From JBDRCU01 sp043821485 (GTDB lineage: Bacteria; Patescibacteriota; Minisyncoccia; 2-02-FULL-40-12; IGHO2-01-FULL-4-A): a stretch of DNA of 52,908 bases. Below, piece after piece: positions 39,675-48,098 of the stretch. Every line of letters starts with the position of its first letter. The first letter of the stretch is position 1. The notes beneath the pieces are model-generated. The model saw only the letters and a program-made list of their open reading frames with translations. It did no database searches and was not told where the DNA came from. The position numbers and the translations under genes were made by a program. The stretch covers positions 1 to 52,908 of the forward strand of contig JBDRCU010000010.1 in assembly GCA_043821485.1 (NCBI GenBank), read 5' to 3'.

Positions 39675-39725
39675 TCCCCTTTGTGAGCAGTATGTGGCTG
39701 GTGGGGATACACGCCACGCACTTTC

Positions 39726-39764
39726 GTTCTGGTGACCCGCCTCACCAGAACAGACTTTTTTTTT
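39726..39764 (+). terminator. Strong terminator of island 2
   Basis: GTTCTGGTGA (39726-39735), loop CCCGCC, TCACCAGAAC (39742-39751), then AGAC and nine T (39756-39764). Confidence 0.92.
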
Positions 39765-39882
39765 GAGTAATTTATTTATTGTACAATTTGATTATTTAAA
39801 GATACAAACATTATGCACTATCCTGCTCATTTTTTATTTAGGATTTGCGTAATATCTTCAAATCCTGTAGCATATAACAACT

Positions 39883-40578
39883 ATGAAAGATAAAACTTTT
39901 TGGATTACAATGATCCTAATAATTGCAGTCGCCATCGTGGGCCTTTTTTTCTTGGCTAAAAGTCTTGAGACTGACTCTGGACAGTTAAGTCTTATGAGAC
40001 CAGTGAATGATCAGGATCACAGTAGAGGACCGGTTGATGCCGAGGTAGTACTTGTTGAGTATGCAGATTTCGAATGTTCTGGATGTGCAGTTATAAAACC
40101 AATCATAGACGAAGTATTTAATGAATTTGATGGCCAGGTAAGACATGTTTTTAGACATTATCCTTTGCTATCAATACACGAAAAAGCTTTGATTACAGCT
40201 CAGGCATCTGAAGCTGCCTCTGTTCAAGGTAAGTTCTGGGAGATGCATGATATCCTTTTCGAGAACCAAGAATTATGGGTAGTAATTATAGAAGAGCAGG
40301 AAATGTTTGATATCCTTGCTTTCTTTGCACAGGAGATTGGACTGGACGTTGATCAATTTAATGAAGATTTGAACACCGATGCGATAGTTGATGAGATAGG
40401 TACTGATTTGCAGGGAGCCCTTGAAATGGGACTTACCTCTACGCCTACGATATTTATTAATGGAGATATGCTTCGATTGAATACTCAGGATGATATAAGA
40501 GATGCTGTTGTGGATATCCTTTCTCCACTGGAGATTGGAGGCAGTGTAGAATTAGAAGGAGAAACAATACTAGAATAA
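39883..40578 (+). CDS. DsbA-family thiol-disulfide oxidoreductase
   Basis: 231 residues. An N-terminal membrane anchor (about 6-26) holds a thioredoxin-fold domain outside the membrane. The active site is ECSGCAVIKP (CxxC) in a YADFECSGC context, and the cis-proline loop reads GLTSTPTIFING. FRHYPL and EKALITAQASEAAS-QGKFWEMHDILF are typical of the DSBA_4 group. It introduces disulfides into exported proteins. The next gene, eleven bases on, is a VKOR homologue that would reoxidise it. Confidence 0.92.
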   Translation: MKDKTFWITMILIIAVAIVGLFFLAKSLETDSGQLSLMRPVNDQDHSRGPVDAEVVLVEYADFECSGCAVIKPIIDEVFNEFDGQVRHVFRHYPLLSIHEKALITAQASEAASVQGKFWEMHDILFENQELWVVIIEEQEMFDILAFFAQEIGLDVDQFNEDLNTDAIVDEIGTDLQGALEMGLTSTPTIFINGDMLRLNTQDDIRDAVVDILSPLEIGGSVELEGETILE

Positions 40579-40588
40579 TACCTCTACT

Positions 40589-41008
40589 ATGAGCCCTAGG
40601 GTTCTAAAATGGATACTGGTATTAGTGAGTTTTGGAGGCATATTGGATGCCGGATATTTGACTATGCAGCATTATATTGGATTTAGTCTATCATGCTCTG
40701 TATTGGAAGGCTGTAATGTGGTCACACAAAGCTCCTATTCTGTAGTCTTTGGCATACCATTAGCCCTTGCGGGTTTAATATACTATATCGTGGCATTCTT
40801 TTTTGCTGTTGGATATGCGAGACATGGGAGCCCAAATGTATTGTATCTTTTGTATATTTTGACAATGGTGGGATTCGTTTTCTCTCTGATATTGGTTTAT
40901 CTGCAATTATTTGTAATTGATGCGGTTTGTATTTATTGCATGATGTCTGTTGTCTCAACAACAGTTCTTCTTTTGACCGCAATTACACTTCGCAAAAAGA
41001 TTTCTTAA
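40589..41008 (+). CDS. Vitamin K epoxide reductase (VKOR) family protein
   Basis: 139 residues with four membrane helices. The periplasmic loop cysteines are CSVLEGC (about residues 32-38), followed by the conserved serine/threonine region, and the redox CxxC is CIYC at the start of helix 4. VKOR reoxidises DsbA by passing electrons to quinone. The partner DsbA gene directly upstream supports that role. The short intergenic region has no Shine-Dalgarno site. Confidence 0.92.
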   Translation: MSPRVLKWILVLVSFGGILDAGYLTMQHYIGFSLSCSVLEGCNVVTQSSYSVVFGIPLALAGLIYYIVAFFFAVGYARHGSPNVLYLLYILTMVGFVFSLILVYLQLFVIDAVCIYCMMSVVSTTVLLLTAITLRKKIS

Positions 41009-41074
41009 TGACCGAAGTCCGGTTTTAACCGTTTCGACTTGTTTTTTGTCCGGCTTTGTAGTAGAAATTTATTA

Positions 41075-41635
41075 ATGGAGACTAATGTCCAGTTTTTAAA
41101 ATCTATATACAAAGTCGTTTTTAAGATACAAAATTCATTTTATGAGAGGCTATTGCTTGATGAATTAGACTCTTTACTTCCAGATATTGCAAAAATTACC
41201 AATAGGTCAGAGAATAGACTGATAGCAGAGACGATTGTTAGACTTGATTATCTTTTGAAGATTGTTGCCATAATTCGTTATCAGGATGAATTGCCAATTA
41301 ACGACTCATTGCTCCTTGAGCGTGATATTTTGTGTTTTAAAGCATCTCTATTAAGGACGAATGGAGTGGTGACAATTAAAGAGTCTCAAGCTCAGTCTTC
41401 TGAAATGAGTCAGAAAAGTGGGAAGAAAAAGCTTTCTAAAAAAACAGTTATTACTAAAAAGCATGAGAATATTATGGATATAATAAAGAAGCAGGGAACG
41501 GTAAGGGGTTCAGATATGGCACGTCAGCTTGGGATTAGTGAGCGGACTTTTCGCAGACAGGCTAATGATCTCGTGAATATGGGGATTATAGAAAGAATCA
41601 TTGATGGTAGGAGGGTCCATTATAAAAATAAATAG
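41075..41635 (+). CDS. Winged-helix DNA-binding protein with helical N-terminus
   Basis: 186 residues from the ATG at 41075 (METNVQFLKS); an earlier in-frame ATG at 41039 is less likely as it would include the site-like sequence at 41047. The N-terminal 90 residues are helical. A lysine-rich linker (about 118-135, KSGKKKLSKKT) leads to a C-terminal winged helix (about 140-186): MDIIKKQGTVRGSDMARQLG, then SERTFRRQANDL as recognition helix and VNMGIIERIIDGRRVHY as wing. The DNA around it holds repeated TGTCCGG-type sites on both sides, as expected for a self-regulating transcription factor, or possibly an iteron-binding initiator. Confidence 0.82.
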   Translation: METNVQFLKSIYKVVFKIQNSFYERLLLDELDSLLPDIAKITNRSENRLIAETIVRLDYLLKIVAIIRYQDELPINDSLLLERDILCFKASLLRTNGVVTIKESQAQSSEMSQKSGKKKLSKKTVITKKHENIMDIIKKQGTVRGSDMARQLGISERTFRRQANDLVNMGIIERIIDGRRVHYKNK

Positions 41636-41736
41636 TGGACAAAGGTGGACAAATTGTGAATAAATACCGGACAAAATATTTTGTCCGGTATTTATTCATT
41701 TTGTCCGGTATTTATCCGGTGTCTGTCCGGTATTCC
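41635..41736. repeat. Phased TTTGTCC site array with 40-bp perfect palindrome
   Basis: The palindrome spans 41658-41697 (two 20-bp arms). Six copies of TTTGTCC or a one-base variant occur: three on the minus strand (GGACAAA at 41637, 41648, 41669) and three on the plus strand (41680, 41700, 41722, the last with TCTGTCC). Four of them extend to TGTCCGGTATT. Neighbouring starts differ by 11, 21, 11, 20 and 22 bp, that is, near whole helical turns. The array starts within the stop codon of the winged-helix gene. Related TCCGG copies lie upstream of that gene at 41015-41057. Confidence 0.85.
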
Positions 41737-41946
41737 TAAACCCTTTTTAGTATATTTCGACTATCAAATATGAAACACTAAATTGCTGAATGTTGGAGAC
41801 TAGACAGCATTATATGTTTTTTGTCAATATGTAATAATAGTCACGAATCATCGTCCAAGAATGTAGTAGTATATAGGCAAGATTATCCACATTCTGCTTT
41901 GTTTACAGATGAGTTGTCTGATAGAATTCAGAGACTAAGAAGTTGT

Positions 41947-41975
41947 TTGACGTAGCGTGTCAGTTTTGCTAGTAT
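41947..41975 (+). promoter_or_regulatory. Promoter of the S-layer-like gene
   Basis: TTGACG (41947-41952), 17-bp spacer, TAGTAT (41970-41975) with extended -10 TG at 41967-41968. The leader to the ATG at 42369 would be close to 390 nt. Between 41740 and this promoter (about 200 nt) I see AT-rich sequence and one TTATCCACA nonamer at 41883, but no gene. Confidence 0.65.
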
Positions 41976-42159
41976 TTCTTGAATGAGAGGCCTGTTTTTG
42001 GGGTTCTTTTGGATACATAGGAAAGTTGTGTTTCGGTGCTATTTATGGAATTTATAGAAAATTCATAAATAACACTGGCATGCAACAGCATCCAGCCTGA
42101 ATAGCCGAATATATCTTTGGGTATTTTTGGCGACACAGGTGAGTATTATAAATAAAGAG

Positions 42160-42234
42160 ATGCCTTGGGTCTTCCAAATTTTGTTTCTTCAGATATAAAC
42201 AGTATCTGGAAACAGAATTTGGGAGATCTAGCAT
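42160..42234 (+). promoter_or_regulatory. 75-nt imperfect hairpin in the S-layer gene leader
   Basis: CCAAATTTTGTTTC (42173-42186) pairs with GAAACAGAATTTGG (one U-G pair). CAGATA/TATCTG forms the inner stem, and ATGC/GCAT and GGTCT/AGATC extend the outer end. It lies in the untranslated leader of the surface protein, where stable hairpins often lengthen mRNA life. Confidence 0.55.
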
Positions 42235-42368
42235 TGTTATTTAAAGACTTGTACGGTCGATTGGTACATTACGTGCTAAGCGGGTCTTTCCTAAAAGAAA
42301 GTAGGAAAATTGACTTGTTATGTTCCTGGTCTTTAGACAAGGAATGTAGCAAAAATTGATTAATAATT

Positions 42369-45300
42369 ATGAGTACAGCTTTAGTGCAGGTATCGGTCAA
42401 AAAGATCGCTCCTGCAATTATTATAGCAGCAGCTGTAGTGCTCGTAGCAGGATTGTGGTTTTCAGTTCAACAGGCTGAAGCAGTCGCACCTGCAGACTTT
42501 GGTTTGACAGAGGGGGATACAATCAGCGCAGCTGGTTCAAATGACCCTGACGTCTACATTGTTAACGAGCATGGATACAAGAGATTATTCTTGAATCCAG
42601 TTATCTTTAGCTTCTATGGCCACCTTGGTGGTTTTGCGAATGTTAAAAGCGTAACACCTGCAACCCGAGATGCATTCGGTACTTCAGGCCTTTATCGATA
42701 CGTAGACGAACAAGCAGTCTACTGTGTTGAAGTAACAGGTGAAGATACCGCTACATTCCACTGGGTAAATACTACAGGCGATCAAGCTGTTGCAGATGAT
42801 GCAGACTTCTTTAAGAAAGTCTTCACCATCAACTTAAATGAAAAGAACTGGTATCAAATGGGTAGTAACTACAGTTCGCCAAATGACTGCCCAGACTATA
42901 GTCGAACTCCTGGTACGACCCCGACTCCATCAGGTCCTCTATCAGTAAGTCTTGCTCCTAACAATCCAGCAGCAGCAACAGTCACCACTAATGCGCAAGG
43001 TGTTGACATGTTAAAGGTTCGCTTCTCTGGAACAGGAACAATCACAGGAATGACTGTAAAGCGCGGTGGAGCAGGTACAGTTGGAGATATTACTAATGTA
43101 TACCTGTATGATGGCGCGGAGAGACTTACTTCTGGTAAGTCCATATCGTCTTCAACAGGCGAGGCAAAATTCATTAGCCTTGGTATTAGCGTTAATGGAA
43201 CAAAAGACATAACTGTTGTTGCTGATCTTAGCGGTAATGCAGGAAATGTACACAACTTTACTCTTAATAATGTTGTTGCATCAGGCACTGTAAGCGGATT
43301 ATCCGTAACCGGTAATGACTTCACAGTTTCCGGTGCTACAGGGGGTACAGTTACGCTTGCTAAGACAGGTACTGTCAGTAATGCAACTGTAGGATCAAAG
43401 GCAGTAAAGATGTCTGACTTCAAGCTTTCTGCTGCAACTGAAGCAGCACTGGTTAAGAGAATTACTCTTATTCAGGGAGGTACGATGAAGCCAGGAGACT
43501 TCGAAAACGTTAAGTTGGTATCAGGAACAACCGAATGGATGGGTACTGTAAACTCGGAAGGGTATCTGATATTCGACCTTGGCAGTGGAATTAGCATAGC
43601 TAAGGGAGGGAATGCAATATTCAAAGTATACGGTGATGTAAATGGTAAGAAGGACGAAACCGTTAAGCTATACTTTGAGTCTGCAACTGATATCCTTGCA
43701 ATAGGCGATCAATTTAACTTTGGCATGGCTGTAACCCTTACTGCAATGGATACCTCGGCAGAAGCTCACAGTATAACCCTTCAGGGCGGTGTACTTACTA
43801 TTACATTTAATGGTCCTGACGCTTCAACCATAGGTACAACAACTGATGACTCGGTACTATTAAGACTTACCTATGTTGCAGCGAACGACATTGAGATAAA
43901 GAAAACAAGGTTCAATCTTTGTAAAGATGACACCAACAACGGTACTTACAACGATGCTTACCACGCAAGCGGTTGGGCAGACTTAAATGATTTCAGAATG
44001 GTTGATGAAGATACAAGCGAGGAAGTTCTTGGATCGCAGGATGGTTCTGCCTTTACAACGGATGATGCAACAGCATGTCCAGGCAGAGTAGGCGGTGGAC
44101 AGAAAGTGTTCACTGACACTATTGACATAGCAGCAGGCCAGACCAGAAACTTCAAAGTAACTGCTGACCTTGCGGGTGACGACACTGGAACTGGTGTAAC
44201 ATTAGCAACAGGAGATGCAATTAAGATTGAGTTGAATAACTATGCAGATGCAACACCTGATGTGGCAGAAATGAAATATACAGGTACTACAACATCAGTT
44301 GCCGATGCTGATATTGTTCCAAATGCAGACATCTCAAGTAATAAGTTCACATTGAGTTCCGCATCATTAACATTGGGTCTCGCAGGTACTCCTCCAGACA
44401 CAACAGTTGTTAAGGGAACAAAGAATGTAGATGTTGTCGCAATTACATTCCTAGCATCACAAGCATCATCCTTGAAAGTTACTGACATAACTCTTACAGG
44501 TTATGTAGAGGATGAGTCTGGCGATACGCACAATGAAGGTGTCGACACCAATGATAGTGGTGTAACTGTTGCAAATGCATGGACCAATTTCCGCTTGTAT
44601 GAGCAGGAAACAGGAAATATGATTGCTTCTGCAGGAAATATAACAAGTGATCAACTTGCAACAATTAATGTCGGTACATTGGCTTTCGCAATTCCTTCAG
44701 ACAATGAAACAGGAGGAGTAGGCGATTATTGGACAATTCCTGCAGGCGAGACACGAACATTGTTAGTTCGCGCCGATGCCTCAACAAATGACGCATCCGG
44801 TTCAAACGGTGATCGTTATGCATTTGACATTAATGCAACAAATGAAGTAACGGCTCTGGATGATTCAAGTAATACAGTTAATTCATCCAATGCTGATCCT
44901 AATGGCGCAACCGTGCCAACAGTTGACATTACTGTTAAGAATGCAGGAACGCTTGCTGTTGCAGCAACTCCAAATACAGCAGCCAAGAAAGCATTGTATT
45001 GGGGTCAAAGCGGTGAAGAAGTTGCAAGCTTCAGGTTCACTTCAACAAATGAAGCAGTCCTTCTTGAAACCGTGAACATTCAGTACAAGAATGGTACTGA
45101 TACTGCCGCTGACTGGACCACCAATGTTAAGAGTGTAACTCTTGCGTATAAGAACCAGGCAGGCAACACGCTTACTAAGACTTCAACAGTAGCAAGCACG
45201 GGTTCTGCAACGTTTGGCTGGACAGGAAATGACGACTCTACGAAGCCTTACATACCTAAGGATTCTTCAGCTGACGTAACAGTTAAGTTGAATATGACTA

Positions 45301-46052
45301 CCAGAGCAGAAGGTGCAACTTCTACAGCCGCAGGAGATGCAGTATCTCCAACGTTCTCTGTAGAGCTCAATATGGGCGATGCAGCTTCCTTCCAGGCCAA
45401 AGGTTCTGGATCAGGATACAAGATCACCGGCGCTGACAATGGTGACGGAAGTACGAACCTGACAGATGTAAATGGTAATGCCATGTATGTCTACAGAGTC
45501 TTCCCAAGATTTACTAAGATCACAGACTCTTCTTACTCTGCTAACTCAAACACATTGATTTCAGCAGCAGATCAAGAGGTATTGCGATTCACCATTGAAG
45601 CTATTGGTTTGCCAGATTCTAATCTATTCTTCGATAATGTAGGTGCCGCTTCAGGTACTCTTAAATTCGAAGTAATAGCATCCGGAGAGCAGGGCGATGT
45701 TGACCCAGCATTCAAGTTCTACAAAGTAGTTGGTGGAACTGAAACATTGGTTGATAATGCAACCATTGATGACCCAGGGGCACTTGCACCTAATGCATCC
45801 ATAACCATTGATTTCTCCAGCATGGATATTGAAATTCCAGGAGGATCTTCAATGAACTTCTTGCTTAAAGTTGACCTAACTAACTTTAACGATAACGGTG
45901 ATTTCTTCACTGTGTACATGCGGGATGATGAGAATGGACTGGTTAAGTTTGTTGACAATTATGTCAGCGCTGCCAGTGCAGACGTATCATCAATTCTAGG
46001 TGTATTCAAGAATCTTGAACTCGTTAGCACCACAAAACTAAGAGCTATCTAA
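42369..46052 (+). CDS. S-layer-like secreted surface protein
   Basis: 1227 residues. A signal peptide with basic start and hydrophobic core (about 12-33) ends at QQAEA-VAP. A domain of about 120 residues follows: EGDTISA, DPDVYIVNEHGYKRLFLNP and FYGHLGGF. After a proline/threonine/serine linker (about 176-190) come many beta-sandwich repeats rich in threonine, serine, aspartate and glycine, with few cysteines. Composition, size, long leader and strong terminator suggest an abundant surface-layer protein. The threonine/serine richness and the GT-C genes downstream suggest O-glycosylation. No SLH motif or sortase site is visible at the C-terminus. Confidence 0.88.
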   Translation: MSTALVQVSVKKIAPAIIIAAAVVLVAGLWFSVQQAEAVAPADFGLTEGDTISAAGSNDPDVYIVNEHGYKRLFLNPVIFSFYGHLGGFANVKSVTPATRDAFGTSGLYRYVDEQAVYCVEVTGEDTATFHWVNTTGDQAVADDADFFKKVFTINLNEKNWYQMGSNYSSPNDCPDYSRTPGTTPTPSGPLSVSLAPNNPAAATVTTNAQGVDMLKVRFSGTGTITGMTVKRGGAGTVGDITNVYLYDGAERLTSGKSISSSTGEAKFISLGISVNGTKDITVVADLSGNAGNVHNFTLNNVVASGTVSGLSVTGNDFTVSGATGGTVTLAKTGTVSNATVGSKAVKMSDFKLSAATEAALVKRITLIQGGTMKPGDFENVKLVSGTTEWMGTVNSEGYLIFDLGSGISIAKGGNAIFKVYGDVNGKKDETVKLYFESATDILAIGDQFNFGMAVTLTAMDTSAEAHSITLQGGVLTITFNGPDASTIGTTTDDSVLLRLTYVAANDIEIKKTRFNLCKDDTNNGTYNDAYHASGWADLNDFRMVDEDTSEEVLGSQDGSAFTTDDATACPGRVGGGQKVFTDTIDIAAGQTRNFKVTADLAGDDTGTGVTLATGDAIKIELNNYADATPDVAEMKYTGTTTSVADADIVPNADISSNKFTLSSASLTLGLAGTPPDTTVVKGTKNVDVVAITFLASQASSLKVTDITLTGYVEDESGDTHNEGVDTNDSGVTVANAWTNFRLYEQETGNMIASAGNITSDQLATINVGTLAFAIPSDNETGGVGDYWTIPAGETRTLLVRADASTNDASGSNGDRYAFDINATNEVTALDDSSNTVNSSNADPNGATVPTVDITVKNAGTLAVAATPNTAAKKALYWGQSGEEVASFRFTSTNEAVLLETVNIQYKNGTDTAADWTTNVKSVTLAYKNQAGNTLTKTSTVASTGSATFGWTGNDDSTKPYIPKDSSADVTVKLNMTTRAEGATSTAAGDAVSPTFSVELNMGDAASFQAKGSGSGYKITGADNGDGSTNLTDVNGNAMYVYRVFPRFTKITDSSYSANSNTLISAADQEVLRFTIEAIGLPDSNLFFDNVGAASGTLKFEVIASGEQGDVDPAFKFYKVVGGTETLVDNATIDDPGALAPNASITIDFSSMDIEIPGGSSMNFLLKVDLTNFNDNGDFFTVYMRDDENGLVKFVDNYVSAASADVSSILGVFKNLELVSTTKLRAI

Positions 46053-46088
46053 ATCTTAGTTAAGTGATTTGCTAAGTAAGGAAACCTA

Positions 46089-46120
46089 CCCCGCTTCCAT
46101 CTGGAAGCGGGGTTTGGTTT
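46089..46120 (+). terminator. Strong terminator of the S-layer-like gene
   Basis: CCCCGCTTCC (46089-46098), loop ATCT, GGAAGCGGGG (46103-46112), then TTTGGTTT. Confidence 0.9.
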
Positions 46121-46131
46121 TAGGGATATTA

Positions 46132-46140
46132 TGCTATAGT
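46132..46140 (+). promoter_or_regulatory. Extended -10 promoter of the GT-C genes
   Basis: TGC then TATAGT (46135-46140), 12 nt before the ATG at 46153. The -35 is weak. Confidence 0.5.
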
Positions 46141-46152
46141 AGAAATCAATAT

Positions 46153-48096
46153 ATGACCTTGCGCAGGCTTACAATTTTATTGCTATTTATTCTTCTTGGT
46201 TTTTTGCTGTTCCATAGTTTTGCTTCAATAGCAATCGACATTGGGCGACATTTGACGCTAGGAGAAATAATATGGGATACGAAATCAGTCCCTGATACGA
46301 ATATGTTTTCATATGTTGAGCCTGATTTTGAATTTGTTAATCATCATTGGTTAAGCGAGGTAGTTTTTTACGGGATACATGCATTGTCGGGATTTGAAGG
46401 GATTATCATATTTAAAGTGATACTTCTGCTTTTGACTTTCGTATTTGCATTTTTTGCAGTGAAAAAGCGTTATTATTGGCCGTCTCTGATTGCTCTAATA
46501 TTATCCCTTCTGATCTTTATTGAGCGTTCTGAAGCCCGGCCGGAGATATTTAGTTTTGTAATACTAGGATTCTATTTATTTGCTCTATTTAGAGCTAAAT
46601 ACAATGGACAGATGAAGTTTCTCTGGATTCTACCTGTCTTACAATTACTCTGGGTTAACTTTCATATATATTTCTTCCTTGGCCCATTCCTATTCTTGAT
46701 ATTCTTTTTGGATTTCTTAATGAATAGAAAAAATGCAGATAGGAAGACACTTTACAAGTTATTTGCAATAGGCATTCTTATAGGCATAGCTACATTGATC
46801 AATCCAAATGGTTTTTCTGGTGCATTTGAACCGCTTAATATATTTGAAGAATATGGCTATAGCGTGGTTGAGAACAGAGACCCGTTCTTTATATGGAGCT
46901 ATGTTGGATTCAATTTATCAATATTGTTTCTACTTATCTCATCGTCAGTATTGATGCTTGGTCTATTGGTAACTATAGGGAATATTAAAAAGAGATTTTT
47001 TGAATTTATTGTTTCTGCATTTCTGATTTTTGCTGCATTTAAGATGCTTAGGAATATACCCATATATGCTATAGGGACTCTGCCTATTATGATGATTGTT
47101 CTTTCTGATGTCAGAGATAAGTTTGTGCCAGCTCTTCGTAGATTATCATGGAGGAAAACAGCAGTACGGATCATATCTTATGTTACTGTATCTGCGGTTG
47201 TTGTCTTAATTTTTGTTGCTGTTTCAGACAGATTTTATGGACCGCTTGGATCTCCAAAGGAATTTGGTCTTTCAATTCCAAACAGTGCTTTTAGGGCGAT
47301 GGATTTTGTTAAAGAAAACGAAATAAAAGGACAGGTGTTTAATAATTTTGATATAGGGGGGTTTCTTAGCTGGCAACTTTGGCCCGAGGGGCAGGTATTT
47401 ATTGATAATAGGCCGGAGGCTTACTCGATTTCATTTTTTAAGGATATCTATATAGAGTCGCAACGTGATCAGGGTTTGTGGGAAGAACTTGTAGATAAAT
47501 ATGATATCAATTATGTTTTTTGGAATCATAGAGATCTGACTGAATGGGGTCAGGACTTCATTAAACAAGTCGGGCGCAATGAATCGTGGACTTTTGTATA
47601 TGCGAATGAAAGTATATTGGTATTTGTAAAAAATACACCTGAAAATAGTGATGTCATTTCTAAATACGCAATAACAAAGGAAAATGCTATTGAGCATATT
47701 GAGAGTGACTTGGAAGAGTCTAATGAAGACGTAGTAGTGGGGCTCTTAAGAATGGGTAGAGCAATGTGGCGGATAGGGTACTTCGAGCCTTCTATATATT
47801 TTAGTCAGAAAGCTATTGAAATGAATCCGGATATTCCTCATGGATATCATGTATTGGCTCTTTCTCTCGCTACAAGGGATACCCAAGAAGCATACAATGA
47901 AGCAATAATGAACATGGAACATGCGATAGAACTTGGTTTGGACGGTATAGATAATTATGTTATCTTAGCTATGCTGAATCTCAATGCAGGTAGGACTGAA
48001 GAAGCTCTGGATATTATGAGGCATGTTGAGAAGGAGGATCCGGGAAACCCTGAAGTTCGGAAGCTTATGAATGCGCTTAAAATTGATTCATTATAG
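46153..48096 (+). CDS. GT-C-like multi-membrane protein with TPR tail
   Basis: 647 residues from the ATG at 46153; an in-frame ATG at 46069 would run through the terminator and promoter. The first extracytoplasmic loop has DIGRHLTLGEIIW, PDTNMFSY and NHHWLSEVVFY, typical of a GT-C enzyme's acidic loop. About ten membrane helices run to residue 390. Then a soluble part has NNFDIGGFLSWQ and FIDNRPEAYS, followed by tetratricopeptide-like helices at about 540-640 (SIYFSQKAIEMNPDIPHGYHVLAL). Probably transfers sugar from a lipid carrier to surface proteins; the acceptor is unknown. Confidence 0.85.
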   Translation: MTLRRLTILLLFILLGFLLFHSFASIAIDIGRHLTLGEIIWDTKSVPDTNMFSYVEPDFEFVNHHWLSEVVFYGIHALSGFEGIIIFKVILLLLTFVFAFFAVKKRYYWPSLIALILSLLIFIERSEARPEIFSFVILGFYLFALFRAKYNGQMKFLWILPVLQLLWVNFHIYFFLGPFLFLIFFLDFLMNRKNADRKTLYKLFAIGILIGIATLINPNGFSGAFEPLNIFEEYGYSVVENRDPFFIWSYVGFNLSILFLLISSSVLMLGLLVTIGNIKKRFFEFIVSAFLIFAAFKMLRNIPIYAIGTLPIMMIVLSDVRDKFVPALRRLSWRKTAVRIISYVTVSAVVVLIFVAVSDRFYGPLGSPKEFGLSIPNSAFRAMDFVKENEIKGQVFNNFDIGGFLSWQLWPEGQVFIDNRPEAYSISFFKDIYIESQRDQGLWEELVDKYDINYVFWNHRDLTEWGQDFIKQVGRNESWTFVYANESILVFVKNTPENSDVISKYAITKENAIEHIESDLEESNEDVVVGLLRMGRAMWRIGYFEPSIYFSQKAIEMNPDIPHGYHVLALSLATRDTQEAYNEAIMNMEHAIELGLDGIDNYVILAMLNLNAGRTEEALDIMRHVEKEDPGNPEVRKLMNALKIDSL

Positions 48097-48098
48097 AT

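Noticed and set aside
39675..39882. Coding potential between island 2 and the DsbA gene
   Set aside because: The interval contains only the terminator at 39726-39764 and AT-rich sequence; no frame of reasonable length or start signal is present.
41635..41736. CRISPR array
   Set aside because: The repeats are short (about 11-17 bp), in both orientations and spaced at helical turns without unique spacers. No cas gene is present in the window.
41883..41891. TTATCCACA, a perfect DnaA-box nonamer
   Set aside because: A single nonamer in 53 kb is not unusual. No cluster of boxes and no dnaA or dnaN is present, so I do not call an origin. It is mentioned only with the repeat array.
42896..43423. 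Minus-strand open frame of 175 codons in the S-layer-like gene
   Set aside because: A low-complexity threonine/serine/aspartate-coding strand yields open antisense frames. Its valine/proline/threonine composition reflects that.
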